From positions 636,691 through 700,690 of the forward strand of contig NZ_JACGVC010000044.1 of NCBI RefSeq assembly GCF_014077005.1: a stretch of DNA of 64,000 nt, read 5' to 3'. The notes under the pieces were generated by a model, which ran no database searches, was not told the origin of the DNA, and saw only the letters and a list, made by a program, of their open reading frames with translations. Source of the DNA: Colwellia sp. MB3u-45 (lineage in GTDB: Bacteria > Pseudomonadota > Gammaproteobacteria > Enterobacterales > Alteromonadaceae). The translations under genes were made by a program, and so were the position numbers. Within the stretch, counting starts at the first letter, position 1, and each line of letters starts with the position of its first letter. Positions 1 to 8,382 of this stretch are shown piece after piece.

Positions 1-1
1 T

Positions 2-895
2 GATGACAGTCAAGTGCAAAACGCTGAAAAAATTGATGGCACTGAAAAACAACAAGCTAAGAAAACCAAGCAGCAAAAAACTCGGCAAGGTATGGGCCGT
101 GAACTGGGTTTAACCTGGCGTACTGAGTTACCTGATGAAAATGAAATTATTGCTGGGCAGTGGTGGCCAGTTGGCGACGAAACACCTCAAGTGTCCATTG
201 AAAGCAACATAGCAGAACGTTTGGCGGTTAAATTAGGTGATGAGCTAACCTTCACACTCGGCTCGGATGAGTTTACCGTGCCTGTGACTAGCATTCGTCA
301 AGTAAATTGGCAAAGTCGGCAGTTAAACTTCATTATGGTTTTTAACCAAAGTGTACTTGAGCAATTTCCGACGACATCAATTTCCGCTTGGTCAATATCA
401 GATGATAACCGAGACTTGGTTTATCGCTTTTTGGCCAACTTTCCCACGATTACGGTAATGGACTTTGCTGCCATTATGGCGCAGCTCAATGGTATTATTG
501 AGCAAGTGACGGTGGCGATTCAGCTGATCTTAATTTTAGTGGTACTTGCCGGTAGCTTAGTGTTAATAGCGCAAGTACAAGCCAGCATGGAAGAAAGAGA
601 GCGTGAACTAGCGATATTGAGAACCTTGGGCGCTAAAGGCAGCTTACTGCGTAATAGCGTGTTATATGAGTTCGTAGCACTAGGCGCTATTGCTGGACTC
701 ATGGCAAGTGTTGGTATGGAAATAGCCGTTTATATTTTGCAAAGCCAAGTCTTTAATATGTCAGGCAGTTTTCACTTTCAGTATTGGTTAGTGGGGATTG
801 GCGCGGGCGCATTCTTTGTCGGCTTAATTGGTATGCTCAGTTGTTGGCGTTTACTTAAATTGTCGAGCGTTACCTTAATCCGACGAACCATGTAA
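2..895 (+). CDS. ABC transporter permease, FtsX/MacB-type (C-terminal part, 5' end outside window)
   Basis: The reading frame is open to the left edge of the window, so this is the C-terminal part of a longer protein; the GTG at 14 is an internal codon. The last third has the FtsX layout: a membrane segment at about residues 165-190, a cytoplasmic coupling loop with MEERERELAILRTLGAK, then two more membrane segments and a short basic tail ending IRRTM. That coupling loop is typical of permeases resembling E. coli YbbP, which work with a YbbA-type ATPase. The hydrophilic region before it would be periplasmic. The ATPase gene is probably upstream, outside the window. The family is secure; substrate and exact orthology are inferred. 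Confidence 0.8.
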   Translation, partial: DDSQVQNAEKIDGTEKQQAKKTKQQKTRQGMGRELGLTWRTELPDENEIIAGQWWPVGDETPQVSIESNIAERLAVKLGDELTFTLGSDEFTVPVTSIRQVNWQSRQLNFIMVFNQSVLEQFPTTSISAWSISDDNRDLVYRFLANFPTITVMDFAAIMAQLNGIIEQVTVAIQLILILVVLAGSLVLIAQVQASMEERERELAILRTLGAKGSLLRNSVLYEFVALGAIAGLMASVGMEIAVYILQSQVFNMSGSFHFQYWLVGIGAGAFFVGLIGMLSCWRLLKLSSVTLIRRTM

Positions 896-1006
896 CTTTC
901 TCGCTTTATAAAAACTATATCGCTTTTAACACTAGCGGGTATGCTATGAAATCGCGTATAGTTTTAAGAGCTTATACTACATTAGATAACCAACTGGGTT
1001 TAAAAA

Positions 1007-2050
1007 ATGGTTTTACAAGGCAAGTCCGAAGGCGCGGTGAAATTTTTATTGGTTACCGCGGCATTATTTGTTGTGCTAGCGGGGATAAAAACCGCGGCGA
1101 CATTATTAGTACCATTTTTATTATCAGCGTTTATTGCCATTATTTGTAACCCATTAGTGGTGATGGCGGCGCGCTATAAAATTCCGAAACCGATAGCGGT
1201 TATCTTTGTTATTGGTATCTTTGTTTCTATTGCGCTTTCACTGGCGGGGCTTGTGGGTAACTCGTTAAATGAGTTGTCACAACTTATTCCGGTTTATCGC
1301 GCGCAACTTCAAGAACAGTTTGTATGGTTAACCCAACAACTTGATGACTACAATATTAAAATATCGTCAGAATTACTGATTGAATACTTTGACCCCGCAG
1401 CAGCGATGGGTTTAGCCGCTAACATGCTCAGTGGTTTGGGCAGCGTTATGGCTAATTTATTTTTAATCATAATTACGGTTATTTTTATGTTGTTTGAAGC
1501 GTCATCTGTACCGCGTAAATTACATTTAGCGCTTGACGATCCGCAAGCTCGCTTAAAGCAAATTGACCGATTTTTATCCTCAGTAAATAATTATATTGCC
1601 ATTAAAACCTTGGTGAGTATTGCCACCGGCATTTGTGTTTCATCAATGCTGTGGGTGTTTGGTTTAGACTTTTTCTTACTGTGGGGAGTATTGGCCTTTT
1701 TATTGAACTATATTCCCAATATTGGCTCCATTATCGCCGCCGTACCGGCAATGTCGTTAGCTGTTCTGCAATTAGGGCCAGCGGCAGCAGGTTTTATTGG
1801 CTTAGGCTATTTAACCATAAACACAGTAATGGGCAATGTGGTTGAACCGCGTTATTTGGGCCGTGGCCTTGGGCTATCAACCCTAGTGGTATTTATTTCA
1901 TTAATATTTTGGGGCTGGTTGCTAGGCACAGTGGGCATGTTGTTGTCAGTGCCTTTGACCATGATCATTAAGATAGCCTTAGAAAACTCTGCAGAAGGTA
2001 GTTGGTTTGCGGTGTTATTATCGGGTGAAGAAGAGTTGGAAGAGACTTAA
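1007..2050 (+). CDS. AI-2E family transporter (PerM/YdiK type)
   Basis: A 347-residue polytopic membrane protein of the AI-2E transporter family (PF01594). It has two N-terminal membrane helices (about residues 10-45), a third at about 60-85, a hydrophilic middle section and a C-terminal block of four or more helices. Typical family stretches are seen, such as LNYIPNIGSIIAAVPA and a C-terminal GMLLSVPLTMIIKIALE. The family was named after quorum-signal export in E. coli, but many members move other ions or solutes, so the substrate is not assigned. The ATG at 1007 fits the conserved N-terminus; no strong ribosome binding site is visible. It stands alone, followed by a hairpin terminator. Confidence 0.85.
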   Translation: MVLQGKSEGAVKFLLVTAALFVVLAGIKTAATLLVPFLLSAFIAIICNPLVVMAARYKIPKPIAVIFVIGIFVSIALSLAGLVGNSLNELSQLIPVYRAQLQEQFVWLTQQLDDYNIKISSELLIEYFDPAAAMGLAANMLSGLGSVMANLFLIIITVIFMLFEASSVPRKLHLALDDPQARLKQIDRFLSSVNNYIAIKTLVSIATGICVSSMLWVFGLDFFLLWGVLAFLLNYIPNIGSIIAAVPAMSLAVLQLGPAAAGFIGLGYLTINTVMGNVVEPRYLGRGLGLSTLVVFISLIFWGWLLGTVGMLLSVPLTMIIKIALENSAEGSWFAVLLSGEEELEET

Positions 2051-2056
2051 TCAAGC

Positions 2057-2083
2057 AAAAGGTGGCGATAAGCTACCTTTTCT
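2057..2083 (+). terminator. Hairpin terminator after the AI-2E transporter gene
   Basis: Ten-base arms AAAAGGTGGC (2057-2066) and GCTACCTTTT (2072-2081) pair around a five-base loop with one G-T wobble, and the descending arm ends in a T run. It lies 7 bases after the stop codon. The following 270 bases up to the convergent DUF2947 gene show nothing else I can recognise. Confidence 0.7.
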
Positions 2084-2357
2084 AATCCATAGCACTTTAA
2101 AAGCTTAACGTTAAATCCTAACTTATTGGCTCATAACGTTCTAAAATTATAGGAGTTTTAGCTTACCATATGATTCTTAAATAGCTCTGTAGCTAATTAT
2201 TAGTCCATTATTAGTCAATTAATAACAGCCATACAAAACAGCTCACAATTGATGGCGAATATTAAAAATCAACAAGATAACAATCACAGCCCCAAGTTAT
2301 CGGCAATGCTTTAGCAAGTGGCTATAGCATTGAAGGGGCCAAGTGCCCATGTTTAAA

Positions 2358-2834
2358 TTAACTGGGTTTTTGACCAACCTTAAAATAACCGGTTGAAAGA
2401 AATTGCACCGTTTCATTGCGCTTTTTACCAATTAAGATTGCTCCGTCATCCATAAACAGAAAATTCTTCCAGCAACGCTGAAATACTGCCCAAGTGGTTT
2501 CAATAACGTTATCTCGCGAACTACAATAATAAACCACGGTATTATTATCCCATTTTAGGTGCGCTAAAATGATCTCGGGTAATAAACATGCTTCACTATC
2601 CCAAATATTTTCCCATTTACCGTTATCAAGCCAAGATGCAGAATTTTCTGGCCAGTCACCTTTTTTAAAAAAGTCTGGGTGATCAACTTGTTTACTGATA
2701 GCGCCATCCCAAAGTACTTTGGCACGAGTACTGATCATAGGTTTAATTTTTGTTTTGTCGCTATCGCTAATAGGTAAGCTTTTATGCTTAAAGATCCAAG
2801 CGTTTTTTAATTCGTCAATTGAGGTGTAATTCAT
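2358..2834 (-). CDS. DUF2947 family protein
   Basis: A 158-residue soluble protein without signal peptide or membrane segment, rich in Trp and aromatic residues (NAWIFKHK, WENIWDSEACLLPEIILAHLKW). I recognise it as a DUF2947-type protein found in Vibrio, Shewanella and Colwellia relatives; function unknown. The start ATG at 2834 matches the expected N-terminus. It is a single gene, convergent with the AI-2E transporter and divergent from the chemoreceptor over a 720-base gap. The DUF assignment is from memory of the family pattern and is moderately certain. Confidence 0.65.
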   Translation of the reverse strand: MNYTSIDELKNAWIFKHKSLPISDSDKTKIKPMISTRAKVLWDGAISKQVDHPDFFKKGDWPENSASWLDNGKWENIWDSEACLLPEIILAHLKWDNNTVVYYCSSRDNVIETTWAVFQRCWKNFLFMDDGAILIGKKRNETVQFLSTGYFKVGQKPS

Positions 2835-3557
2835 AAAGGTTATATTTGTAACTTTAATTTTGGTATAACAAGTACCGCTAGTATCTCATTAATTTGCTTA
2901 AAATTGCAGGTTATAAAATGAAAAAATACAGTTAAAGTTACTGATTAGAGCAATTCGCTGGCTTTGTATTAGTTCACATTGGCCATTTGTCTATTAACGT
3001 TTTAGCTGCACTCCCCAGTACGCCTAAATTTATCATGGCTGTTTATTTAACAATATAAGTTTCTTTTCAGCATAAGTTTGACCTTAAGTACCCGTTGTTG
3101 CAAAATGCCGCGCTTGGCTTCTTAAATTCCACTCAAAATAAAAAAACCTGAACTCTTCGTATACTTAAGTATAAGTTTTTTCTATTAAATCACCTGTTTT
3201 TTTATGGTCGTTCAAAAAAATTAACAAAGATCGATAGGGCGTATCGCATTAAACTTAGCGTTGACTGAAATAAAAAAGTATCAGTCTTAAAAGAAGTAGA
3301 AATTTTTATAGTTTTAAGAATCCTGTAGCTACAGGAGCTTATCAGGACTTTCCTGATATTGGCATAAGTGAATGCATGCTAGCCATTATTAAGCTTTAAA
3401 AGCTAATACATAAAGAGGTTAAAAGCGAAGTATTTATATAACGAAAGTCCTCACCAGAGACTAAGTCCTGATTAAAAACACCTTACCAGTATGCATTTAG
3501 TAAGGCTAACCCATAGAAATTTAAAACTTTAAATATTTACAAAGAGAGAACATCATT
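2835..3557. other. Long AT-rich intergenic region upstream of the chemoreceptor, with several dyads
   Basis: No credible gene. It holds a 14-base palindrome at 3160-3173 (TATACTTAAGTATA), followed by a T run, and a 16-base perfect palindrome at 3321-3336 (TCCTGTAGCTACAGGA). A small hairpin lies at 3342-3356 (TCAGGA / TCCTGA), and a 10-base inverted repeat joins 3341-3350 (ATCAGGACTT) to 3463-3472 (AAGTCCTGAT). Together these suggest a long structured 5' leader or operator region for the chemoreceptor gene. No known riboswitch class is recognisable. Confidence 0.5.
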
Positions 3558-5456
3558 ATGCAACTTGGATTCAAAAACCTGCTACTTATTACGATCACAA
3601 TATTAGTTGGCTTGTCTGTATCTTTAACAAGTTACTTTTCCTATGTTAAAGAAGAAAAAGCACTGACCGCTATCATTATTAAACAAAACAGTGAGTTTGT
3701 GAGACAACAATCTATGCTTATTGAAAGCAAATTGAATGAAAAAGTATTAGGTTTGGCTAGGATTGCAAAATTATATGATGATCAACGAGAAGAAGGCAGC
3801 AAAGAAGACTTTATTAAATTAACCAACACCATAGCTTTTGCCATGAATCTTAATAGTTCGGCTATTGGATTTGAAAGCGGTGTTGGTTATTGGAATCAAG
3901 CTAGCGAAATTTGGCCTGAGAATATATTCGCAGGTGATGTTAGAACTGAGTCTTATTACAAACTAGCTCGAAAAAATTCAGGTACAGCAACAAGTGAACC
4001 TTATTTTGATTCAATAGACTATTGGGTCAGCATCGTTCATCGCATAAAAAATGGCATGATTTCTGTTGATATGAAATTAGATTTTTTGAATGAGTTGGTT
4101 GAAGACTCTTCGAAAATCCCCGGGGCTGTAGCATTAATTTTGAATCATGATACAACCGTTTTAGCCTCGACGAATAAAGCGGTAGAAACCAAAAAGCTAG
4201 CCACAAATTACCCTTGGTTTAAAGAGGTGGCGTTAAGCACTGTTAGCCAGAAAAGCAGCAGACAAACTTATCAATTAGCTGGGGTGGATAAATTACTTTT
4301 TTCGCACCGAATTCAAGTGGCTGATAAAAATTGGTATTATACGCTGAGTCTAGATAAAGAAACTGCATATGCCAGTCTGTTTGATGCGAAAAAAAGCGCT
4401 ATTATCAGTACGCTTGTTGCAACAATAATAAGTGTTGTGTTGGTTTTCATTGTATTGCAAATTATTTACCGTCCTATACTGGTATTAAAAGAAACAATCA
4501 CAGCACTCTCTCAAGGTAATGGCGATTTAACACAGCGTCTCAAGGTAAACTCAAGTGATGATTTAGGTCAAATTTCTGATGGGGTTAACCGTTTTATCGA
4601 GAGCTTACAGTCGATGATGATAGAAATAAAAGATGCAACCACCGCCTTAAATGGCAACCTCTATAAGTTGAAAGACCAATCAAAGCATAATACAAATATA
4701 TTAAATGGCCATATTCAAGAAACAGAGCAAGTTGTAACGGCGATTGAAGAAATGAATGCCACAGCAGGCGCTATGGCAAGTGATATTGCTAATGTTGCTT
4801 TACTTACTGAGAACGCCAACAACGCTGGTCGTGAGTCTATGAAAACGGTAAACCAAGCTCAAGATACTATTTCTGAGTTGGTTTTAGACATTGATAACTC
4901 GGTAGAAAGTGTTAGTGAGATGAGTAAGAAAACCGATGGAATTAATTCCATTTTGAGTGTTATTGGCGGCATTGCTGATCAAACTAACTTATTGGCACTT
5001 AATGCCGCTATTGAAGCCGCTCGCGCTGGTGAACAAGGTCGTGGTTTTGCCGTGGTTGCAGATGAAGTACGTAATCTTGCGAGCCGTACAAAGGCAAGTA
5101 CTGACGAAATTGAAAGTGCACTTGCCAGCTTATTACAAGGTAATCAAACGGTTGTTGAATCAATGATTGTGACGAAAGACCGTTGTCAAATAGCAGCGAC
5201 GGGTACGAGTGAAGTGTCAATAAGCTTGAATGAAATGACAAATACTGTGTCGGAGATTAATAATTTAAGTACCCAAGTTGCCACTGCTGCTGAAGAGCAA
5301 AGTAGCGTTACACATGAAGTCAGTAAAAACATGACAGCCATTAACGAAATTGTTGGTGAGTTAGATAAAAATGGTAAGCAAGTGGTTAATGAGATCAATA
5401 GTGTTGATGAAATTAATCAACAGTTAACCGGTATAATAAGTCGATTTAAAATTTAA
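3558..5456 (+). CDS. Methyl-accepting chemotaxis protein with periplasmic Cache-like sensor
   Basis: A 632-residue transmembrane chemoreceptor. Layout: membrane helix at about residues 6-28, a periplasmic sensor of about 245 residues resembling a double Cache domain (with the segment [20 protein letters not shown]), a second helix at about 278-300, HAMP at about 300-352, then the cytoplasmic signalling helices. The conserved hairpin tip around [20 protein letters not shown] lies near residues 477-507. It should control CheA through CheW and so flagellar rotation. The C-terminus ends SRFKI, so the CheR/CheB-binding pentapeptide of E. coli Tsr and Tar is absent. No other chemotaxis gene lies nearby. 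Ligand unknown; Cache domains usually bind small organic acids or amino acids. Confidence 0.93.
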   Translation: MQLGFKNLLLITITILVGLSVSLTSYFSYVKEEKALTAIIIKQNSEFVRQQSMLIESKLNEKVLGLARIAKLYDDQREEGSKEDFIKLTNTIAFAMNLNSSAIGFESGVGYWNQASEIWPENIFAGDVRTESYYKLARKNSGTATSEPYFDSIDYWVSIVHRIKNGMISVDMKLDFLNELVEDSSKIPGAVALILNHDTTVLASTNKAVETKKLATNYPWFKEVALSTVSQKSSRQTYQLAGVDKLLFSHRIQVADKNWYYTLSLDKETAYASLFDAKKSAIISTLVATIISVVLVFIVLQIIYRPILVLKETITALSQGNGDLTQRLKVNSSDDLGQISDGVNRFIESLQSMMIEIKDATTALNGNLYKLKDQSKHNTNILNGHIQETEQVVTAIEEMNATAGAMASDIANVALLTENANNAGRESMKTVNQAQDTISELVLDIDNSVESVSEMSKKTDGINSILSVIGGIADQTNLLALNAAIEAARAGEQGRGFAVVADEVRNLASRTKASTDEIESALASLLQGNQTVVESMIVTKDRCQIAATGTSEVSISLNEMTNTVSEINNLSTQVATAAEEQSSVTHEVSKNMTAINEIVGELDKNGKQVVNEINSVDEINQQLTGIISRFKI

Positions 5457-5508
5457 TTGGACCCTGTAACACATTTTGTGTAACTGCCAGGTTTAAATAA
5501 CATCTTTC

Positions 5509-5553
5509 AAACGGTCTTCGAATTCAATTTTAAATCGATTCAAGGCCGTTTTA
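5509..5553 (+). terminator. Hairpin terminator after the chemoreceptor gene
   Basis: ACGGTCTT-GAAT pairs with ATTC-AAGGCCGT with one bulged base and one wobble, followed by TTTT. It is about 55 bases after the stop codon. Confidence 0.55.
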
Positions 5554-5574
5554 ACATTTCTTATGGGCATCGTT

Positions 5575-5603
5575 GGCCCTTTAACAGATTCTGTTACAGG
5601 GCC
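5575..5603. repeat. Perfect two-part hairpin between convergent genes
   Basis: GGCCCT (5575-5580) pairs with AGGGCC (5598-5603), and inside it TAACAGA (5582-5588) pairs with TCTGTTA (5590-5596). A partly matching sequence, CCCTGTAACA, lies at about 5462-5471 just after the chemoreceptor stop codon and is an inverted copy of TGTTACAGGG at 5592-5601. There is no T tract, so this is either an attenuator-like structure or a binding site rather than a textbook terminator. Confidence 0.5.
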
Positions 5604-5663
5604 CTAAATATATTGATTCTTGCATCTTGTTGAGCTTTATCGTTTGTTACATTTAAAGCCGTA

Positions 5664-6902
5664 TTAATGAACTTTCTGCTGGATAATTTTAAATTGTGGG
5701 CTGTTTTGCTCTTGTTTATGACAAATACTTAATAAATCTTCAATCAAACAAGAAAGTGCACGACGTTCAATTTGCTGGATTAATGCTTGCTGCTCGCCAG
5801 TGAGCATGTGGTACATAGTCGCAGCGCCAAAGTCGCCAAAAATAATATTAGCGTTTTCATCAAACAAGGTATTATGCGCGTATAAATCACCATGACATAC
5901 TCGATTTGCATGTAAATGTTCAAACACGTCTTCCATTTGCAACACTATTTTATCAATTTGACTAACACTTAAGGTAAAGCCTGCTGGAAAAGTATCACGG
6001 GTACAGCTTTTAAAGCTTGGCGGTAAACCCAGATTTTTAAAATTAGCCGGTATTAAGTTCATGATTAAGGCTAAATAGTCTTCCTCATTAACTTGTGCTA
6101 AAGAACGGACAAGGTTTTGATGATCGCCGACTTTTAAACATGCCTGTAACTCGTCTTCTGGGTAGCCATCACTGGTTACTTTGCCTTTAAAAACTTTCAC
6201 CGCAACATTATCTGGAAATGCTGATGGACTATCAGTCCAAGTTGCACTGGAAATAACGCCTGAAGCCCCTTGTCCCAGTACCTTTTGTAAGGTGAAACTT
6301 GTTGAGGGCAGTGATGGAACTGAGGCAATATTGAGGTTAGCAAGGCTAAAAGGATTGCCGGCAAAGGCAAGCCATGCAAGTTTAGGTAATCTCAGCAATT
6401 GCTCGGGACATTCAGTTAAATTGTTCGCTGATATACGCACTAACTCAAGGTTATTTGACTGCGCTAGTGTTAACGGTAGTTTGGTTAACCTATTGCCTGC
6501 TAACGCCAATTTTTGTAGTTTTGGCCGTTCGCCCAAAGCGTCAGGCAAAGTTTGAAGGCAGTTGTCGGTCAAGATTAACCAACGTAAATTCTCCGGTAAG
6601 GAGTTAGCAGGCACCTGTTCAATTTGATTTGATTTAAAGCCAACCATTTCTAGGTTTTCACAGCGCCCAAGCACTTCAGGTAATACTTGGAAGCGATTGT
6701 TTGAAGCAAAAATTATTTGAAGTTTTGTTAGCTTAATTAACGCCTTGGGTAGCGACGTTAATTGATTGTCAGATAAATCTAGAATTTCTAAGCTATCTGC
6801 TAAGGACAGAATTTCTAATGGGAATGAGCTTAAGTTTTCAGATAACTTTAAACGCTTAATACCCCTGAGTTTGCCAGATTTTAACTGAGATAGCGTATGC
6901 AT
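5664..6902 (-). CDS. Leucine-rich-repeat protein kinase
   Basis: A 412-residue cytoplasmic fusion of leucine-rich repeats and a eukaryotic-type protein kinase. Residues about 15-190 carry some seven LRR units (LEILDLSDNQLTSLP, LQKLALAGNRLTKLP). A kinase domain follows from about 203: glycine-rich loop LGQGASGV (209-216), VAVK with Lys236, a probable helix-C Glu near 251, catalytic loop HGDLYAHN with Asp339 and Asn344, and GDFGA with DFG at 357-359. The HGD in place of HRD is tolerated in several bacterial kinases. All catalytic residues are present, so activity is plausible. It lacks signal peptide and membrane segment. It stands alone, so its target is unknown; the LRRs are likely a protein-binding surface. 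Confidence 0.85.
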   Translation of the reverse strand: MHTLSQLKSGKLRGIKRLKLSENLSSFPLEILSLADSLEILDLSDNQLTSLPKALIKLTKLQIIFASNNRFQVLPEVLGRCENLEMVGFKSNQIEQVPANSLPENLRWLILTDNCLQTLPDALGERPKLQKLALAGNRLTKLPLTLAQSNNLELVRISANNLTECPEQLLRLPKLAWLAFAGNPFSLANLNIASVPSLPSTSFTLQKVLGQGASGVISSATWTDSPSAFPDNVAVKVFKGKVTSDGYPEDELQACLKVGDHQNLVRSLAQVNEEDYLALIMNLIPANFKNLGLPPSFKSCTRDTFPAGFTLSVSQIDKIVLQMEDVFEHLHANRVCHGDLYAHNTLFDENANIIFGDFGAATMYHMLTGEQQALIQQIERRALSCLIEDLLSICHKQEQNSPQFKIIQQKVH

Positions 6903-6979
6903 TTATTAATCCATTGTTAGTGTTATTTTTAGTAAATGAAAATTTAGGATGCCACAAAGTGATATGACATCGCTAAGAT

Positions 6980-7021
6980 ATAAAAAAACCCGAGAAGCAT
7001 ATTTAAAGGCTTTTCAGGTTT
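6980..7021 (-). terminator. Hairpin terminator, minus strand
   Basis: On the minus strand AAACCTGAAAAGC (7021-7009) pairs with GCTTCTCGGGTTT (6998-6986), with one wobble and one mismatch, followed by a run of seven Ts. No minus-strand gene ends close by: the nearest upstream one stops 600 bases away and has its own terminator. It may therefore end a transcript starting inside 7022-7553, such as the decayed tRNA region. Confidence 0.5.
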
Positions 7022-7053
7022 ATCGAGGGGTAATCAACCTAAGATGTTTTTTG

Positions 7054-7117
7054 TTACCAGAGTTAAGCCAGTGACACCTTGTATCTTGTACACAGGTATT
7101 TACCACAACCTAGTCCC
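7054..7117 (-). pseudogene. Decayed tRNA-Val-like sequence
   Basis: The segment carries CCAGTGACACCTTG, identical over 14 bases to the T-arm/variable region of the intact tRNA-Val at 11282-11358, with weaker similarity on both sides out to about 60 bases. It lacks a pairing acceptor stem, and its anticodon arm is degraded, so it cannot fold as a tRNA. It looks like the remnant of a duplicated or partly deleted tRNA gene. The surrounding 6903-7553 region has no credible protein gene. Confidence 0.45.
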
Positions 7118-7126
7118 TGTTTTCAT

Positions 7127-7150
7127 TAATTCTAGGTGAACCTAGAATTA
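7127..7150. repeat. 24-base near-contiguous inverted repeat
   Basis: Eleven-base arms TAATTCTAGGT and ACCTAGAATTA are perfectly complementary around a 2-base centre. Such a compact dyad suits a dimeric DNA-binding protein better than an RNA hairpin. It lies just beside the tRNA-Val-like remnant, and no adjacent gene start explains it. Confidence 0.55.
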
Positions 7151-7553
7151 CATATAATGGATGATTTTAAAGGAAACCCTTCTCTTTATCAATATCAATG
7201 GGAAGTATCATAGCGGCTATAAAGCAAATAAAATCAGATGATTGTAACGCAGCGATTAGCATTTAAAGCACTAGACGTATTTGTAAACCTAAGCTTAAAA
7301 ATAGATGTAGAGTCATTTGTTATTAAAAATGACTAGAAGATAAAGCCCAGTTTAAAAAGTCAGATAATATTAAGCTTACAGTTTTTGAGATAGCTATAGG
7401 AAAGGGGGCTTAATGATGATAGTTCACTGCGCGCTAGCGAACATGACATAGGCGATTTAGAAAAATCATGAGTTAAATTTTTTGCTGATACCACTTTAGA
7501 TTAACTTACATCAACTATAAAAGCTGACAGATAGCGATAGGTTATTAATTAAT

Positions 7554-7590
7554 AAAAAAGGACCTTAATATATGATTAAGATCCTTTTTA
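7554..7590. terminator. Bidirectional hairpin terminator downstream of the PEP-CTERM gene
   Basis: AAAAAGGACCTTAAT and ATTAAGATCCTTTTT pair with one mismatch around a five-base loop, with A and T runs on the two sides. It is about 40 bases beyond the stop codon of the minus-strand PEP-CTERM gene. Confidence 0.75.
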
Positions 7591-7631
7591 TGTTTAACTT
7601 TTTAATCCTTAATGGCTCAGTGGTATACTCA

Positions 7632-8333
7632 TTATTTACTTTTTCGTCTTAAAGTAAGCGACACTAAAGCAAGAGAAAACAGTATTAATGTGCTGGGCTC
7701 AGGAACAACAGACACTTGCGAAAAGCGCTGTTCAAAGCTTTGCAATGAGGCAAACTCACCAAAGTCTATCGCTTCAAGTAGAATGTTTTTTGTTACCCAA
7801 ATTTCATTAGTTGGGGAAAAATTTGCTGAATCAAATAATTTCTCATTTTGTTGACCAAATATATCACTTCTTTCTACATTTTTTGTACCTATTTCATTAC
7901 CTCTATTAGGGTCTGAATAAATTTTTTCTTCAATAAATATACTTGTCAGCGAGGTAGGATTAATTAATGCTGAATCCGTTAAATATAACGAGTTATCTTT
8001 GATCTTAAATATCGGGTCAAGTACTGAGACTCTAAAGCTAAACATAAAATCTAAGAAAGTATAAGAGTCATTCCCTTCAAGAGTAAAGGCATCATTTAAA
8101 ATTTCAAAATGTAGTCCTGAACCAGGATTTAGTCCACCATCAGCTAAACTGGTGACATCTATGTCATCAGTGTTGACCAAAAATGGATTAGATGAAATGT
8201 CTTGTATTAATTCCCATTGGTCAAACAACTTATCGCCTACAACAATAGAACCACCATTAAATAATGTGCTGATAGGTGTAGCACAAACATTTACTGAAAA
8301 TAGCAAACTAGCTATTAATAATATTTTTCTCAT
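7632..8333 (-). CDS. PEP-CTERM sorting domain protein
   Basis: A 233-residue exported protein. It starts with a signal peptide (MRKILLIASLLFSVNVCA, cleavage probably before TPIST). It ends with a standard PEP-CTERM signal: VPEPSTL, a hydrophobic helix and the basic tail RRKSK. Such proteins are processed by exosortase EpsH and are usually tied to exopolysaccharide or surface display; the exosortase is not in this window. The 180-residue body has no domain I recognise and no cysteine outside the signal peptide. A good ribosome binding site (AAAGGAAG) precedes the ATG. It lies 49 bases after the IgGFc-like gene on the same strand and is probably co-transcribed with it. Confidence 0.88.
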   Translation of the reverse strand: MRKILLIASLLFSVNVCATPISTLFNGGSIVVGDKLFDQWELIQDISSNPFLVNTDDIDVTSLADGGLNPGSGLHFEILNDAFTLEGNDSYTFLDFMFSFRVSVLDPIFKIKDNSLYLTDSALINPTSLTSIFIEEKIYSDPNRGNEIGTKNVERSDIFGQQNEKLFDSANFSPTNEIWVTKNILLEAIDFGEFASLQSFEQRFSQVSVVPEPSTLILFSLALVSLTLRRKSK

Positions 8334-8382
8334 AAATTTCTTCCTTTAATTTAATATAATTTATTTTTAAATTTATTGTGAA

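Noticed and set aside
946..1149. 67-codon ORF overlapping the AI-2E transporter gene
   Set aside because: It is an out-of-frame shadow of the real gene with no independent support.
3200..3557. c-di-GMP (GEMM) riboswitch before the chemoreceptor
   Set aside because: The conserved core and tetraloop-receptor sequences of the GEMM class are not present.
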